From positions 868,001-932,000 of the forward strand of contig CAWJJG010000011.1 in the NCBI GenBank assembly GCA_963843085.1: a DNA stretch of 64,000 nt, read 5' to 3'. Origin of the DNA: DASUPK01 sp963843085 (GTDB lineage: Bacteria > Actinomycetota > Thermoleophilia > Solirubrobacterales > 70-9). Below, one piece after another: positions 43,456 to 50,594 of the stretch. Positions within the stretch are counted from its first letter, which is position 1; every line of letters begins with the position of its first letter. Below the pieces are notes generated by a model, which worked only from the letters and a program-made list of their open reading frames with translations, ran no database searches and had not been told where the DNA came from. Made by a program: the position numbers and the translations under genes.

Positions 43456-43836
43456 CTACTTGATCTCGGCGGTGCCGCCGGCCTCTTCGATCTCCTTGAG
43501 CAGGCCCTCGGCCTCCTCACGCTCGATCCCCTCCTTGACGGGCTTGGGAGCCTCGTCGACGAGGGCCTTGGCCTCCTTGAGGCCGAGTCCGGTGGCGGCG
43601 CGCACGACCTTGATCACGCCGATCTTCTTGTCCCCGGAGCCGGTCAGGACGAGGTCGACCGTCCCGGCCTCCTCCTCCACCGCGGCACCATCGCCGCCGG
43701 CGCCAGCCGGCGCTGCGGCAGCAACGGCGGTCGCGGAAACGCCGAACTCCTCCTCGAGCGCCTTGATGCGCTCGGAGAGCTCGAGGACCGAAATCCCCTT
43801 GAGCTCCTCAATCCAGTCTTGTGTGCTCGTCGCCAT
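43456..43836 (-). CDS. rplL: Ribosomal protein L7/L12
   Basis: 126 aa. N-terminal dimerisation domain, Ala/Gly-rich hinge (VAAAAPAGAGGDGAA), and the C-terminal domain with GDKKIGVIKVVRAATGLGLK and EAKALVDEAPKPVKEG, which recruits translation factors. Directly follows rplJ. Confidence 0.97.
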   Translation of the reverse strand: MATSTQDWIEELKGISVLELSERIKALEEEFGVSATAVAAAAPAGAGGDGAAVEEEAGTVDLVLTGSGDKKIGVIKVVRAATGLGLKEAKALVDEAPKPVKEGIEREEAEGLLKEIEEAGGTAEIK

Positions 43837-44661
43837 CTACTCGCTGTCCTCCTTGTTCTCGTCAGAGTCTTCTGAAGTCTGTTCATCGCCGCCGGAATCC
43901 TGGTCGCCGCCGGCCTCCTCGGTGCCGCCCGCCGACTCCTCGGCGGCAGGCTCCTCACCGATGTCCTGGTCTCCCTCACCGGTCTCCGGCGGTTCGCTCT
44001 GGCCTGCGTCCTCGCCCTCGGGTGCCTCCTCTTCGGAGGTCTCCTCGGGCGATTCCGTGGGCTCGGGGTCGGCTTCGCCCTCCTGCGCAGCCGGTGCTTC
44101 GGCTTCGCCATCAGAAGAAGCGTCCTCCTTGGGGGGTTCGCCGGAGACCAGGCCCTGCTCGGCGATCTGGCCCAGCTGGAGAGCCAGGCCCTGGATCATC
44201 GAGCCGAGACCGCGAACCAGGCCGGTCAGTGGGCTCGCCACGACGCCGGCAAGCTGAGCGTTGAGCGCCTCGCGGCCGGGCAGGCGCGCGATCGCCTTGA
44301 AGGAGTCGGGATCAAGGGCCTCTCCATCCATGAGCCCGCCCTTGTAGGAGAGCAGCTCCCACTCGGAGCCGAGGCGGTTCAGGGTCTTCGCGGCGAGAGC
44401 CGCATCGCCCTTGACCAGAGCGAGGGCCGTCGGGCCGCTCAGGAAGTCCTTGAGGCCGTCGGTGCCGGCCTCGTCCGCCGCGCGGAGGGTGAGGCGATTC
44501 TTGACGACGCGGAAGCGGGTGTCGGCGTCGCGCAGGCTGGCGCGGAGCTCGGCGGCCTGGGGCACGCTGATCCCTCGGTAGTCGACGGCGAAGATGGCCG
44601 CCGAATCCTTGAGCTCGGTGGCGAGCTGGTCGACAACTGCTGTCTTCTGTTCTCTGTCCAT
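43837..44661 (-). CDS. rplJ: Ribosomal protein L10 with ~100-aa acidic C-terminal tail
   Basis: 274 aa from ATG 44661 (MDREQKTAVVDQL). Residues 1-170 are standard L10, which anchors L7/L12 dimers to the ribosome. Residues about 172-274 are an added tail very rich in Glu, Asp, Ser and Gly. Normal L10 is about 165-180 aa. A longer upstream frame is rejected. A terminator-like hairpin lies 35 nt upstream. Confidence 0.94.
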   Translation of the reverse strand: MDREQKTAVVDQLATELKDSAAIFAVDYRGISVPQAAELRASLRDADTRFRVVKNRLTLRAADEAGTDGLKDFLSGPTALALVKGDAALAAKTLNRLGSEWELLSYKGGLMDGEALDPDSFKAIARLPGREALNAQLAGVVASPLTGLVRGLGSMIQGLALQLGQIAEQGLVSGEPPKEDASSDGEAEAPAAQEGEADPEPTESPEETSEEEAPEGEDAGQSEPPETGEGDQDIGEEPAAEESAGGTEEAGGDQDSGGDEQTSEDSDENKEDSE

Positions 44662-44695
44662 TGGGTGGGTGTCGGTGATCTCGGTCCGCCTCGGG

Positions 44696-44722
44696 CAAAG
44701 AAAAGACCCGCGCGCAGGCGGG
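44696..44722 (-). terminator. Terminator-like hairpin in rplJ leader
   Basis: Minus strand: CCCGC, 6-nt loop, GCGGG, then a T-rich tract (TCTTTTCTTTG). About 35 nt upstream of the rplJ start, in the region where L10-L7/L12 leader RNAs control the operon in other bacteria. Suggests attenuation. The rest of the 203-nt leader holds palindrome copy 2. Confidence 0.65.
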
Positions 44723-44785
44723 CCAGAGCGGGCGGTCGATGATCGACCGGTGACTCTCGCTACCTGCGCCGGACTTAGTGCCACT

Positions 44786-44809
44786 GGGGTCAGGCCTAAG
44801 CCTGACCCC
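44786..44809. repeat. 24-bp palindrome, copy 2
   Basis: Arms GGGGTCAGGC and GCCTGACCCC around a 4-nt centre CTAA; one more base pairs on each side at 44784-44785 and 44810-44811. Located between rplA and rplJ. Same sequence as copy 1 (18381-18404) except for the centre. Confidence 0.85.
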
Positions 44810-44864
44810 AGACCGACATCTCGGTCCCGCCGGCGGTCTCGGGCGGCAAACTGTTCGCGGGATG

Positions 44865-45678
44865 TTAGGCGGTCGCCGCTTCCTCCGTCTGCTCGGGCTC
44901 CGCGGGCTCCTCGGCGCCCTCTCCCGTCTCCGTCTCGGGCCCGCCCTCGCCGTTGGCGGACGGGCCGGAGCCCAGCATGATCTCGCCGCGACGGGTGCGG
45001 GATGAGTCGATCCGGACACCCGGGCCCATCGTGGTGGTGGCCGTGATCGAGAGGATGTAGCGGCCCTTGGCGGCGGCCGGCTTCGCGCGGATGATCTCCT
45101 CGATCACCGCCGCGTAGTTCTCGAGCAGGTCCTCCGCCGAGAAGCTGGTCTTGCCGATCGCCAGGTGGACGATCGCCTGCCGGTCGGTGCGGTACTCGAT
45201 CTTGCCGGCCTTCGCCTCGTCGACCGCCTTGGCGATGTCGTCCGTGACGGTGCCGACCTTGGGGTTCGGCATCTTGCCCTGCGGGCCGAGTACGCGGCCG
45301 AGCTTGCCGACCTTCGGCATCTGCGACGGGTGGGCGATGGCGACGTCGAAGTCGGTCCAGCCTCCCTCGACGCGCTCGGCCAGATCGTCCGAACCGACGA
45401 ACGTGGCGCCCGCCTCCTCCGCCTGGCGGGCGGCGTCGCCCTCCGCGAAGACGGCGATCGTCACGTCCTTGCCCAGGCCCTTCGGCAGGGCGAGGGTGCC
45501 GCGAAGCTGCTCCTCCGCGTGGCGAACGTTGACCCCGAGCCGGATGTGCAGCTCAACCGTCTCATCGAACTTGGCTCCGCCCGTCTCCTTGATGAGCTGG
45601 ATCGCCTCGACGGGCGGGTAGGCCCGGGTGCGGTCGATCTTCTCGTAGGCCTCTCTGATATCTCTTGCCGTGTGCCAT
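44865..45678 (-). CDS. rplA: Ribosomal protein L1, 5' end frameshifted by one base
   Basis: The genuine start is the ATG at 45678, overlapping the rplK stop (TGATG) and beginning MAHGKRY. Eight codons later the frame is lost; the rest of L1 (EAYEKIDRTRAYPPVEAIQL onward) continues in the +1 frame with no start codon of its own until a GTG at 45464. Deleting one base of the plus-strand ctctctgata (about 45656) restores MAHGKRYREAYEKIDR, the expected family sequence. Corrected length is 270 aa including an acidic C-terminal tail of about 35 residues. Assembly error is most likely; a real mutation is possible since L1 is not strictly essential in some bacteria. Confidence 0.9.
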
Positions 45679-46106
45679 CAGAGTCCCTCCACGGTGACGC
45701 CCATCGAGCGGGCGGTGCCGGCGATGATCTTGGTCGCGGCGTCGATGTCGTTGGCGTTCAGGTCAGGCATCTTCCGCTCGGCGATCTGGCGGGCCTGGTC
45801 GACGGTGATCGAGCCGACCTTGACGCTGTGCGGCTCGCCGGACCCCTTGTCCAGGCCGGCGGCCTCCTTGATCAGGACGGCGGCGGGCGGAGTCTTGGTG
45901 ATGAAGTCGAAGCTGCGGTCCTCGTAGACCGTGATCTCGACCGGGATGATCGTGCCAGCGTCCTGCTGGGTCTGCGCGTTGAACGCCTTGCAGAACTCCA
46001 TGATGTTGACGCCGTGCTGCCCGAGGGCAGGGCCGACCGGAGGCGCGGGGTTCGCGGCGCCGGCGGGGATCTGCAGCTTGATCTGGGTGAGGACCTTCTT
46101 GGCCAT
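45678..46106 (-). CDS. rplK: Ribosomal protein L11
   Basis: 142 aa: LTQIKLQIPAGAANPAPPVG, GQHGVNIMEFCKAFNAQT and the C-terminal ADLNA-like PDLNANDIDAATKIIAGTAR. Binds the GTPase-associated centre of 23S rRNA. Follows nusG by 11 nt and overlaps rplA's start. Confidence 0.97.
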   Translation of the reverse strand: MAKKVLTQIKLQIPAGAANPAPPVGPALGQHGVNIMEFCKAFNAQTQQDAGTIIPVEITVYEDRSFDFITKTPPAAVLIKEAAGLDKGSGEPHSVKVGSITVDQARQIAERKMPDLNANDIDAATKIIAGTARSMGVTVEGL

Positions 46107-46117
46107 GGATAGGGAAG

Positions 46118-46639
46118 TTAGATCTTCTTGACCTGGTCGTAGTTGACCTCGACCGGAGTCTCGCGGCCGAAGATTGAGACGAGCACCTTGAGCTTGGCGG
46201 CGTCCTCGTTGATCTCGGCGATCTCGCCGGAGAAGTCGGCGAGCGGGCCGGAGATCACCTTGACGGACTCGCCGATCGAGAACTGCGCGCGGGTCCGGGG
46301 GCGCTCGGCCGTCTCGCGATGGAGCAGGCGGTCGACCTCGACCTTGGAGAGCGGGATCGGCTTGTTGCGCGAGCCGACGAAGCCGGTCACGCCGGGGGTG
46401 TTCTTGACGAGGCCCCAGGCGTCGTCGGTCATCTCCATGTTGACCAGGACATAGCCGGGCATCGTGCGCTTCTCGGACTGGACCTTCTGGCCGTCCTTCA
46501 TCTCCGAGATCTGCTCGGTGGGGACGACGACCTGGCGCACGTTGCGCTCCTGGCCCATCGTGTGGACCCGGTGCTCGAGGTTCTGCTTGACCTTGTTCTC
46601 GTGCCCGGAGTAGGTGTTGATCACGTACCAGCGAAACAT
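46118..46639 (-). CDS. nusG: Transcription termination/antitermination factor NusG
   Basis: 173 aa from ATG 46639 (MFRWYVINTYSGHENKVKQN). NGN domain with PGYVLVNMEMTDDAW and NTPGVTGFVG, then a C-terminal KOW domain. Couples RNA polymerase to the ribosome or Rho. Longer upstream frame rejected because it overlaps secE. Confidence 0.96.
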   Translation of the reverse strand: MFRWYVINTYSGHENKVKQNLEHRVHTMGQERNVRQVVVPTEQISEMKDGQKVQSEKRTMPGYVLVNMEMTDDAWGLVKNTPGVTGFVGSRNKPIPLSKVEVDRLLHRETAERPRTRAQFSIGESVKVISGPLADFSGEIAEINEDAAKLKVLVSIFGRETPVEVNYDQVKKI

Positions 46640-46662
46640 CAGTCGGTCTCCTTGGGGTCCAC

Positions 46663-47304
46663 CTAGAGCAGCTGCTTGATGAACCAGTTGAAAGCGGCGT
46701 CGAGGGCGCCCAGGTAGGCGGCCATCACCGCCACGAAGATGAACGTCACGGCCGAGGCCTGGACCAGGGTGTCGCGGTCCGGCCACTGGACGCGCTTGAG
46801 CTCGGCCCAGCAGGAAAGCAGGAATCCGAGGATGGGGCCGCGCCGCTTCTCGGCCTTCTCGGCCTGGCCCTTCTTCTGAAGCTCCTTCGCGCGAGCCTTG
46901 CGGCGGTCCTCCTTCTCGCGCTGACGGCGGTCGCGGCGGCTCTCCTTCGGCTCTGCGGCCACGCCGTCCTCGGTACGGCCGACATCCGCTCGGGACGGCG
47001 CCGGGGCTTCGACCTCGGTCTCCGGCTGCACCGGTGCGGGCACGACTCCCGGGACGGGAGAGCCGCGGCCCTCGACCTCGTCCCTCACCTCGGGCTCGAC
47101 GCGCTCTCCGTAGTCCTCGGTGCGGGCACCGGTCTCGATGACGGCCTCGGCCTCGGCGACCTCACCCGAGACGCCCTCGCGGGTATCGGTCTGGGCGCGG
47201 CCCTCCTCCTCGCGCTCGGCGTCGTCGCGTTGCGGCAGCCCGCGCTGCTCGGCCTGCTGGCGACGGCGGCGCTCGGCTTTCCGCTGTGCTCTCGTCTTCG
47301 CCAT
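46663..47304 (-). CDS. secE: SecE with ~155-aa charged N-terminal extension
   Basis: 213 aa. The C-terminal part (about 156-213) is SecE, with the amphipathic helix LSCWAELKRVQWPDRDTLVQ and one TM helix (ASAVTFIFVAVMAAYLGAL). The first 155 residues are charged low-complexity: basic at both ends and acidic with Pro/Val in the middle. Single-TM SecE proteins are usually 60-90 aa. Partner of SecY in this window. Confidence 0.93.
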   Translation of the reverse strand: MAKTRAQRKAERRRRQQAEQRGLPQRDDAEREEEGRAQTDTREGVSGEVAEAEAVIETGARTEDYGERVEPEVRDEVEGRGSPVPGVVPAPVQPETEVEAPAPSRADVGRTEDGVAAEPKESRRDRRQREKEDRRKARAKELQKKGQAEKAEKRRGPILGFLLSCWAELKRVQWPDRDTLVQASAVTFIFVAVMAAYLGALDAAFNWFIKQLL

Positions 47305-47313
47305 CAGGGGCCT

Positions 47314-47475
47314 CTAGCGGGTCTCCTTATGTGGGGTGTGGCGCCCACACCAACGGCAGTACTTCCGGATCTCGATCCGGTCCGGCGAGTTCCGCCGTGA
47401 CTTGTTCGTCTCGTAGTTGCGGCGCTTGCACTCCTCACAGGCGAGCGTCACGCCGATTCGCACATCAGAGGCCAT
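47314..47475 (-). CDS. rpmG: Ribosomal protein L33, zinc-binding type
   Basis: 53 aa: MASDVRIGVTLACEECKRRN, then NSPDRIEIRKYCRWCGRHTP. Zinc ligands Cys13, Cys16, Cys40 and Cys43 are intact. GAGGAG Shine-Dalgarno before ATG 47475. First gene of the secE-nusG-rplKAJL cluster. Its 5' region is only 28 nt from a U-tract hairpin. Confidence 0.95.
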   Translation of the reverse strand: MASDVRIGVTLACEECKRRNYETNKSRRNSPDRIEIRKYCRWCGRHTPHKETR

Positions 47476-47503
47476 GTCTCCTCAATCATTCGCGGCCGGA
47501 CAG

Positions 47504-47531
47504 AAAAAAACCCCCGGCCCCAGGCCCGAGG
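47504..47531 (-). terminator. Intrinsic terminator with 7-T tract, upstream of rpmG
   Basis: Minus strand: CCTCGG stem partner, 8-nt loop, CCGGGG, then GTTTTTTT (7 T, plus-strand A 47504-47510). Second of two tandem hairpins after the beta-helix gene. It is only 28 nt before the rpmG ATG, so it either ends the upstream gene or attenuates rpmG. Confidence 0.75.
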
Positions 47532-47547
47532 TACGACCCAAAGAATA

Positions 47548-47581
47548 GCGACGCCGGGCCCGATGGTGAGCCCGGCGTCGC
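47548..47581 (-). terminator. Terminator hairpin after beta-helix gene
   Basis: Perfect 12-bp stem GCGACGCCGGGC / GCCCGGCGTCGC with a 10-nt loop, 22 nt after the stop of the 47604-50009 gene on the minus strand, followed by TATTCTTTG. Confidence 0.8.
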
Positions 47582-47603
47582 GTTCGGCGTCCTTGTCCCC
47601 TCG

Positions 47604-50009
47604 CTACTTCTTCTTCTTCTTCTTTTTCTTGCACTTCTTGGCGGCGGACGCCTTCTTGCCCTTCTTCTTCTTCTTGCACTTCTTCTTCGAAGTGCCGACC
47701 GCCCCGGCGACTCCGCTTGCGGGACCGGTTGCACCGGTGGGCCCGGTCGGTCCGGTGGGCCCGGTCGGTCCGGTAGGCCCGGTCGGTCCGGTAGGCCCGG
47801 TCGGTCCGGTGACGATGTCGACCGGTGTGCCCACGGCAACGACCTGTCCGTCCAGCGAGGCCAGCGGGCTGGTCGTCCCGGTGGTCGCGCCGGCGCTCAG
47901 CACCGTCTGCGCGGCTCCACCATTGGTGACGGCGGTCGTGGGACTGACGCTGCCCAGGGCCCCCGGAGAGAACGCGAGCTGGACGTTGTCCGGGAAGCCG
48001 ACGCCGGACACCTGGCCCGCGGAATTGTGAGTCAGATCCGCCGTGACCGTGGACTGTCCAGTGGTGGCATAGATCGTCGTCGGCGAGGCACTTGCCGCCA
48101 GGACGATCCATGGGGACGCCTCCACCGGTCCGACCACCCCGTTGCAGGGGGCGCCCGGTCCGGTGTTGCATCCCCACCAGTTGTTGGCGGCGTCGACCGG
48201 CAGGCCTCCGCCGTACTCAACACCGGCCGTCGTGTTGTTCGCGATCGAGTTGCCATGGACCTCGAGCCGGCTCGTGATTGCGCCGGAGTCGGCGAACAGG
48301 CCGCGGGTGTTGCCGTTGAGGACGTTCCCCGTGACGGTGAGGTTGTCGTTCGGCTCACCGGAGTGGAACAGGGTGGTGAGGCGAAGCGCGCTCGTGGCAC
48401 CGCTGATGGTGTTGCCGGAGATCAGCGTGTTGTCGTTGCTTCCGCCGAAGAAGATGGCGGAGGCCCCGTTGTCAGTGACCGTGTTGCCGGTCACGCGGGC
48501 GCCGTCGGTGTTGTCGAGGACGAGGAAGTTGCTCCCAGTCCCGTTGACATCCTGGTTGTTCTTCACCAGTACCCCGGTGTGGGGGGCCGCCCCGCCCGAG
48601 ATGAAGTGGACCGCGTAGTTGCTGATCCCATCGAATCGGTTGGCCGACACGGTCACGCCGTCGGTGTGGACGGCGTTGTTCGCCTCGAACCCGATCTGCG
48701 AGTTCTCGACTCGGTTCTGGTGGAGCGTGCTGCCCTGGTAGTTGCCGTTGATCCCATAGACGTCACCGCTGATGATGTTGTCCTGGAACAGATGGTCGCT
48801 CCCGGCGAGCGCCGTGATTCCGGCGCCGGCGGTGTGGGTCAGGGTGAAGCCGTCGATGACGACGGACCCGGAACCGAACCCATTGATGAAGAACGGGTTC
48901 CCGGCCCCGCCCGCGACCACGGACTCGGAGCTGGCCGGCACCGCGCGCGTACGAGCGTCGACTCCTGCCTGAGCTCCTTTCAGAGTCAGCGGCTTGTTGA
49001 CGGTGACATTCTCGGGATAGTTGCCAGCGCAGACGAGGATCGTCGAACCCGCCACCGACGCGTCGACGGCGTCGTGGATCGTCGAGTAGTCCGGGTTCGC
49101 GCAGTCGGCCCCGGCCGGGCCGAGACCCGTGGTGTCGTCGTTGACGACCACATCGCTGGTCGCCGACGCAGAGATCCGGAAGGACGGCTCGTATCCCGTC
49201 CAGCAGCCGGCGTCGAGCCGGAACGAACCGGTGCCGGCCGTACCGCTGTCGCAGTAAGCGCCGGACCAGGTCGAGTTCAGGTAGGCGTCGTCAGGTGCGG
49301 GCAGCGATCCCGTAGTCGGCGGCACTGTCTCTGCCCCGACATTGAGGGAGTCGTAGCCGCATCCTCCGTCCTCGGTGTAGCACGCCGCGCCTTCGCCATA
49401 CGGCGAATACCCGTGATGCGTGGTGTTGTAGGCGAGCGAGACGATTACGTTGTTCGGCAGGGTCACGCCCTGCCCAGCGAGGTTGAAGCTGATGGGAGTG
49501 GCGAAGCCGTTCCAGCAGTCGCCGTTTCCATCCCGCCAGGCTGTGCCACCCGGGCAGGTCGGGTCCGCCGTCGGGCGGTAGGGAATGTCGAAGGTCTTCG
49601 TCACCGACTTGATCAAGCTGCCGAGGGCACCCCCCGAGCCCACGTTGTAGAGATTGAGCGTTATCGGCTCGGAGAAGGTCGTACCCGGAGTGGTCGTGCA
49701 GGTAGCGCCGCCGCCCGACTCGCATCCCCAGCTGCTCATCAGCACCGTGACTGACTTCGCGCTTCTCTCGGTGCCGGCGAGCTGGACCTGGCCGCCGAAC
49801 TCCGAGGTGGAGGTCGCCTCGAACGCCTCGCTGACCACATTCCCGGGCTGCGGCGTTGCGATGTTGTCGTAGACGACCGCCGCTTCGGCCGCCGCGCTTC
49901 CGGCGAAAACGCCGGCGAAGGCCAATCCGCACACCGCGGCAAGCCGCAGGATCGACTTGCAGGCATGCCGCCGCACGCGGCCGTGGCTCGCTCGAGTGCT
50001 CCCGTTCAT
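47604..50009 (-). CDS. Secreted beta-helix protein with collagen-like and poly-Lys C terminus
   Basis: 801 aa. Signal peptide about residues 20-47 (LAAVCGLAFAGVFAGSAAAEA). The N-terminal domain (about 48-285) is unrecognised and Cys-containing. A right-handed parallel beta-helix follows (about 300-640: AGNYPENVTVNKPLTLKGAQ, then NosD/pectate-lyase-like Asn-rich repeats such as NTVTDNGASAIFFGGSNDNT). Then come Thr/Ser/Ala-rich strands, eight GPT collagen-like triplets and a C-terminal run of Lys with two Cys. Probably cell-surface or envelope-associated; ligand unknown. Promoter upstream and tandem terminators downstream make it monocistronic. Confidence 0.8.
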   Translation of the reverse strand: MNGSTRASHGRVRRHACKSILRLAAVCGLAFAGVFAGSAAAEAAVVYDNIATPQPGNVVSEAFEATSTSEFGGQVQLAGTERSAKSVTVLMSSWGCESGGGATCTTTPGTTFSEPITLNLYNVGSGGALGSLIKSVTKTFDIPYRPTADPTCPGGTAWRDGNGDCWNGFATPISFNLAGQGVTLPNNVIVSLAYNTTHHGYSPYGEGAACYTEDGGCGYDSLNVGAETVPPTTGSLPAPDDAYLNSTWSGAYCDSGTAGTGSFRLDAGCWTGYEPSFRISASATSDVVVNDDTTGLGPAGADCANPDYSTIHDAVDASVAGSTILVCAGNYPENVTVNKPLTLKGAQAGVDARTRAVPASSESVVAGGAGNPFFINGFGSGSVVIDGFTLTHTAGAGITALAGSDHLFQDNIISGDVYGINGNYQGSTLHQNRVENSQIGFEANNAVHTDGVTVSANRFDGISNYAVHFISGGAAPHTGVLVKNNQDVNGTGSNFLVLDNTDGARVTGNTVTDNGASAIFFGGSNDNTLISGNTISGATSALRLTTLFHSGEPNDNLTVTGNVLNGNTRGLFADSGAITSRLEVHGNSIANNTTAGVEYGGGLPVDAANNWWGCNTGPGAPCNGVVGPVEASPWIVLAASASPTTIYATTGQSTVTADLTHNSAGQVSGVGFPDNVQLAFSPGALGSVSPTTAVTNGGAAQTVLSAGATTGTTSPLASLDGQVVAVGTPVDIVTGPTGPTGPTGPTGPTGPTGPTGPTGATGPASGVAGAVGTSKKKCKKKKKGKKASAAKKCKKKKKKKK
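47741..47812. repeat. Four tandem 18-bp units encoding Gly-Pro-Thr
   Basis: Four near-identical 18-bp units (GCCCGGTCGGTCCGGTRG) encode the GPT triplets of the collagen-like region. Such arrays expand and contract by slippage, so the triplet number may vary between strains. Confidence 0.9.
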
Positions 50010-50065
50010 ACATACCCTCCTCCGGCCACACAGCCGGGCGCTGCACGATTTACCGGACGGTGCGG

Positions 50066-50095
50066 AACCTATCCGCGCCGATCAGTCACTGTCAA
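50066..50095 (-). promoter_or_regulatory. Sigma-70-type promoter of beta-helix gene
   Basis: Minus strand: perfect TTGACA (50095-50090), 18-nt spacer, TAGGTT (50071-50066), 57 nt before the ATG at 50009. Confidence 0.75.
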
Positions 50096-50171
50096 CCCCT
50101 GCTGCCCAAGTATTGGGAGACATTCGTCCACCCGCGGCCGGATGGCTCAAGTCCGTCGAGGCTCCCCGCCC

Positions 50172-50594
50172 CTACTGATGGTGCCCTGCGAAGGCGGCGG
50201 CCCGCTCGTACAGCTTGTAGAGCTTGAAGCCCCGGGCGAAGGACTCCTTGCAGTAGTTCTGGAAAAGGTCGTAGGCCTGCTTGTCGTCGAGGACAGCGCC
50301 GGTCCCCGAGGGGGTGGTGGCGTTGTTGCCGACCACCGGGCCACCCGCGAAGTTCTTCAGGTCGTGGATCGTTCCCAGCCGCTGCTGGGTGTTCGCCTGG
50401 TTCCAGTCGTTGCAGTCGGCGAGGTTGATCGGTTGGCCGACGTTCGGCCCGACGTCGATCTGCGGCTGGGTCCCGGAGCCGCCGCCGCAGCCGACGATCA
50501 ACAGACCCGCGGAGAGGCAGATCAGGACGGCCGCAGCCCGGCCGGAAGCGCGACGGGTGGAAAGTCCTATGGCCTTGGCGGAGTTGTGAACCAC
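50172..50594 (-). CDS. Small lipoprotein
   Basis: Unrecognised protein of about 140 aa. A signal peptide ends in a lipobox (LLIVGC), followed by GGGSGTQPQ, so Cys is likely lipidated. The mature part is hydrophilic with three more Cys and an NWNQANT-like region. Start is uncertain: GTG at 50594, TTG at 50600 or GTG at 50630 are all possible; the reading frame overlaps the end of the upstream beta-helix gene by about 28-64 nt. Function unknown. Confidence 0.65.
   Translation of the reverse strand: MVHNSAKAIGLSTRRASGRAAAVLICLSAGLLIVGCGGGSGTQPQIDVGPNVGQPINLADCNDWNQANTQQRLGTIHDLKNFAGGPVVGNNATTPSGTGAVLDDKQAYDLFQNYCKESFARGFKLYKLYERAAAFAGHHQ

Noticed and set aside
45640..45678. Programmed frameshift in rplA
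   Set aside because: No slippery heptamer, stimulatory structure or stop-codon arrangement typical of programmed sites; a single spurious base explains it better.
47476..47603. tRNA-Trp, often found near secE
   Set aside because: The region holds only two terminator hairpins; no cloverleaf can be formed.
47286..49754. Long plus-strand frame opposite the beta-helix gene, secE and rpmG
   Set aside because: Antisense shadow; no signal peptide, ribosome site or recognisable domain.
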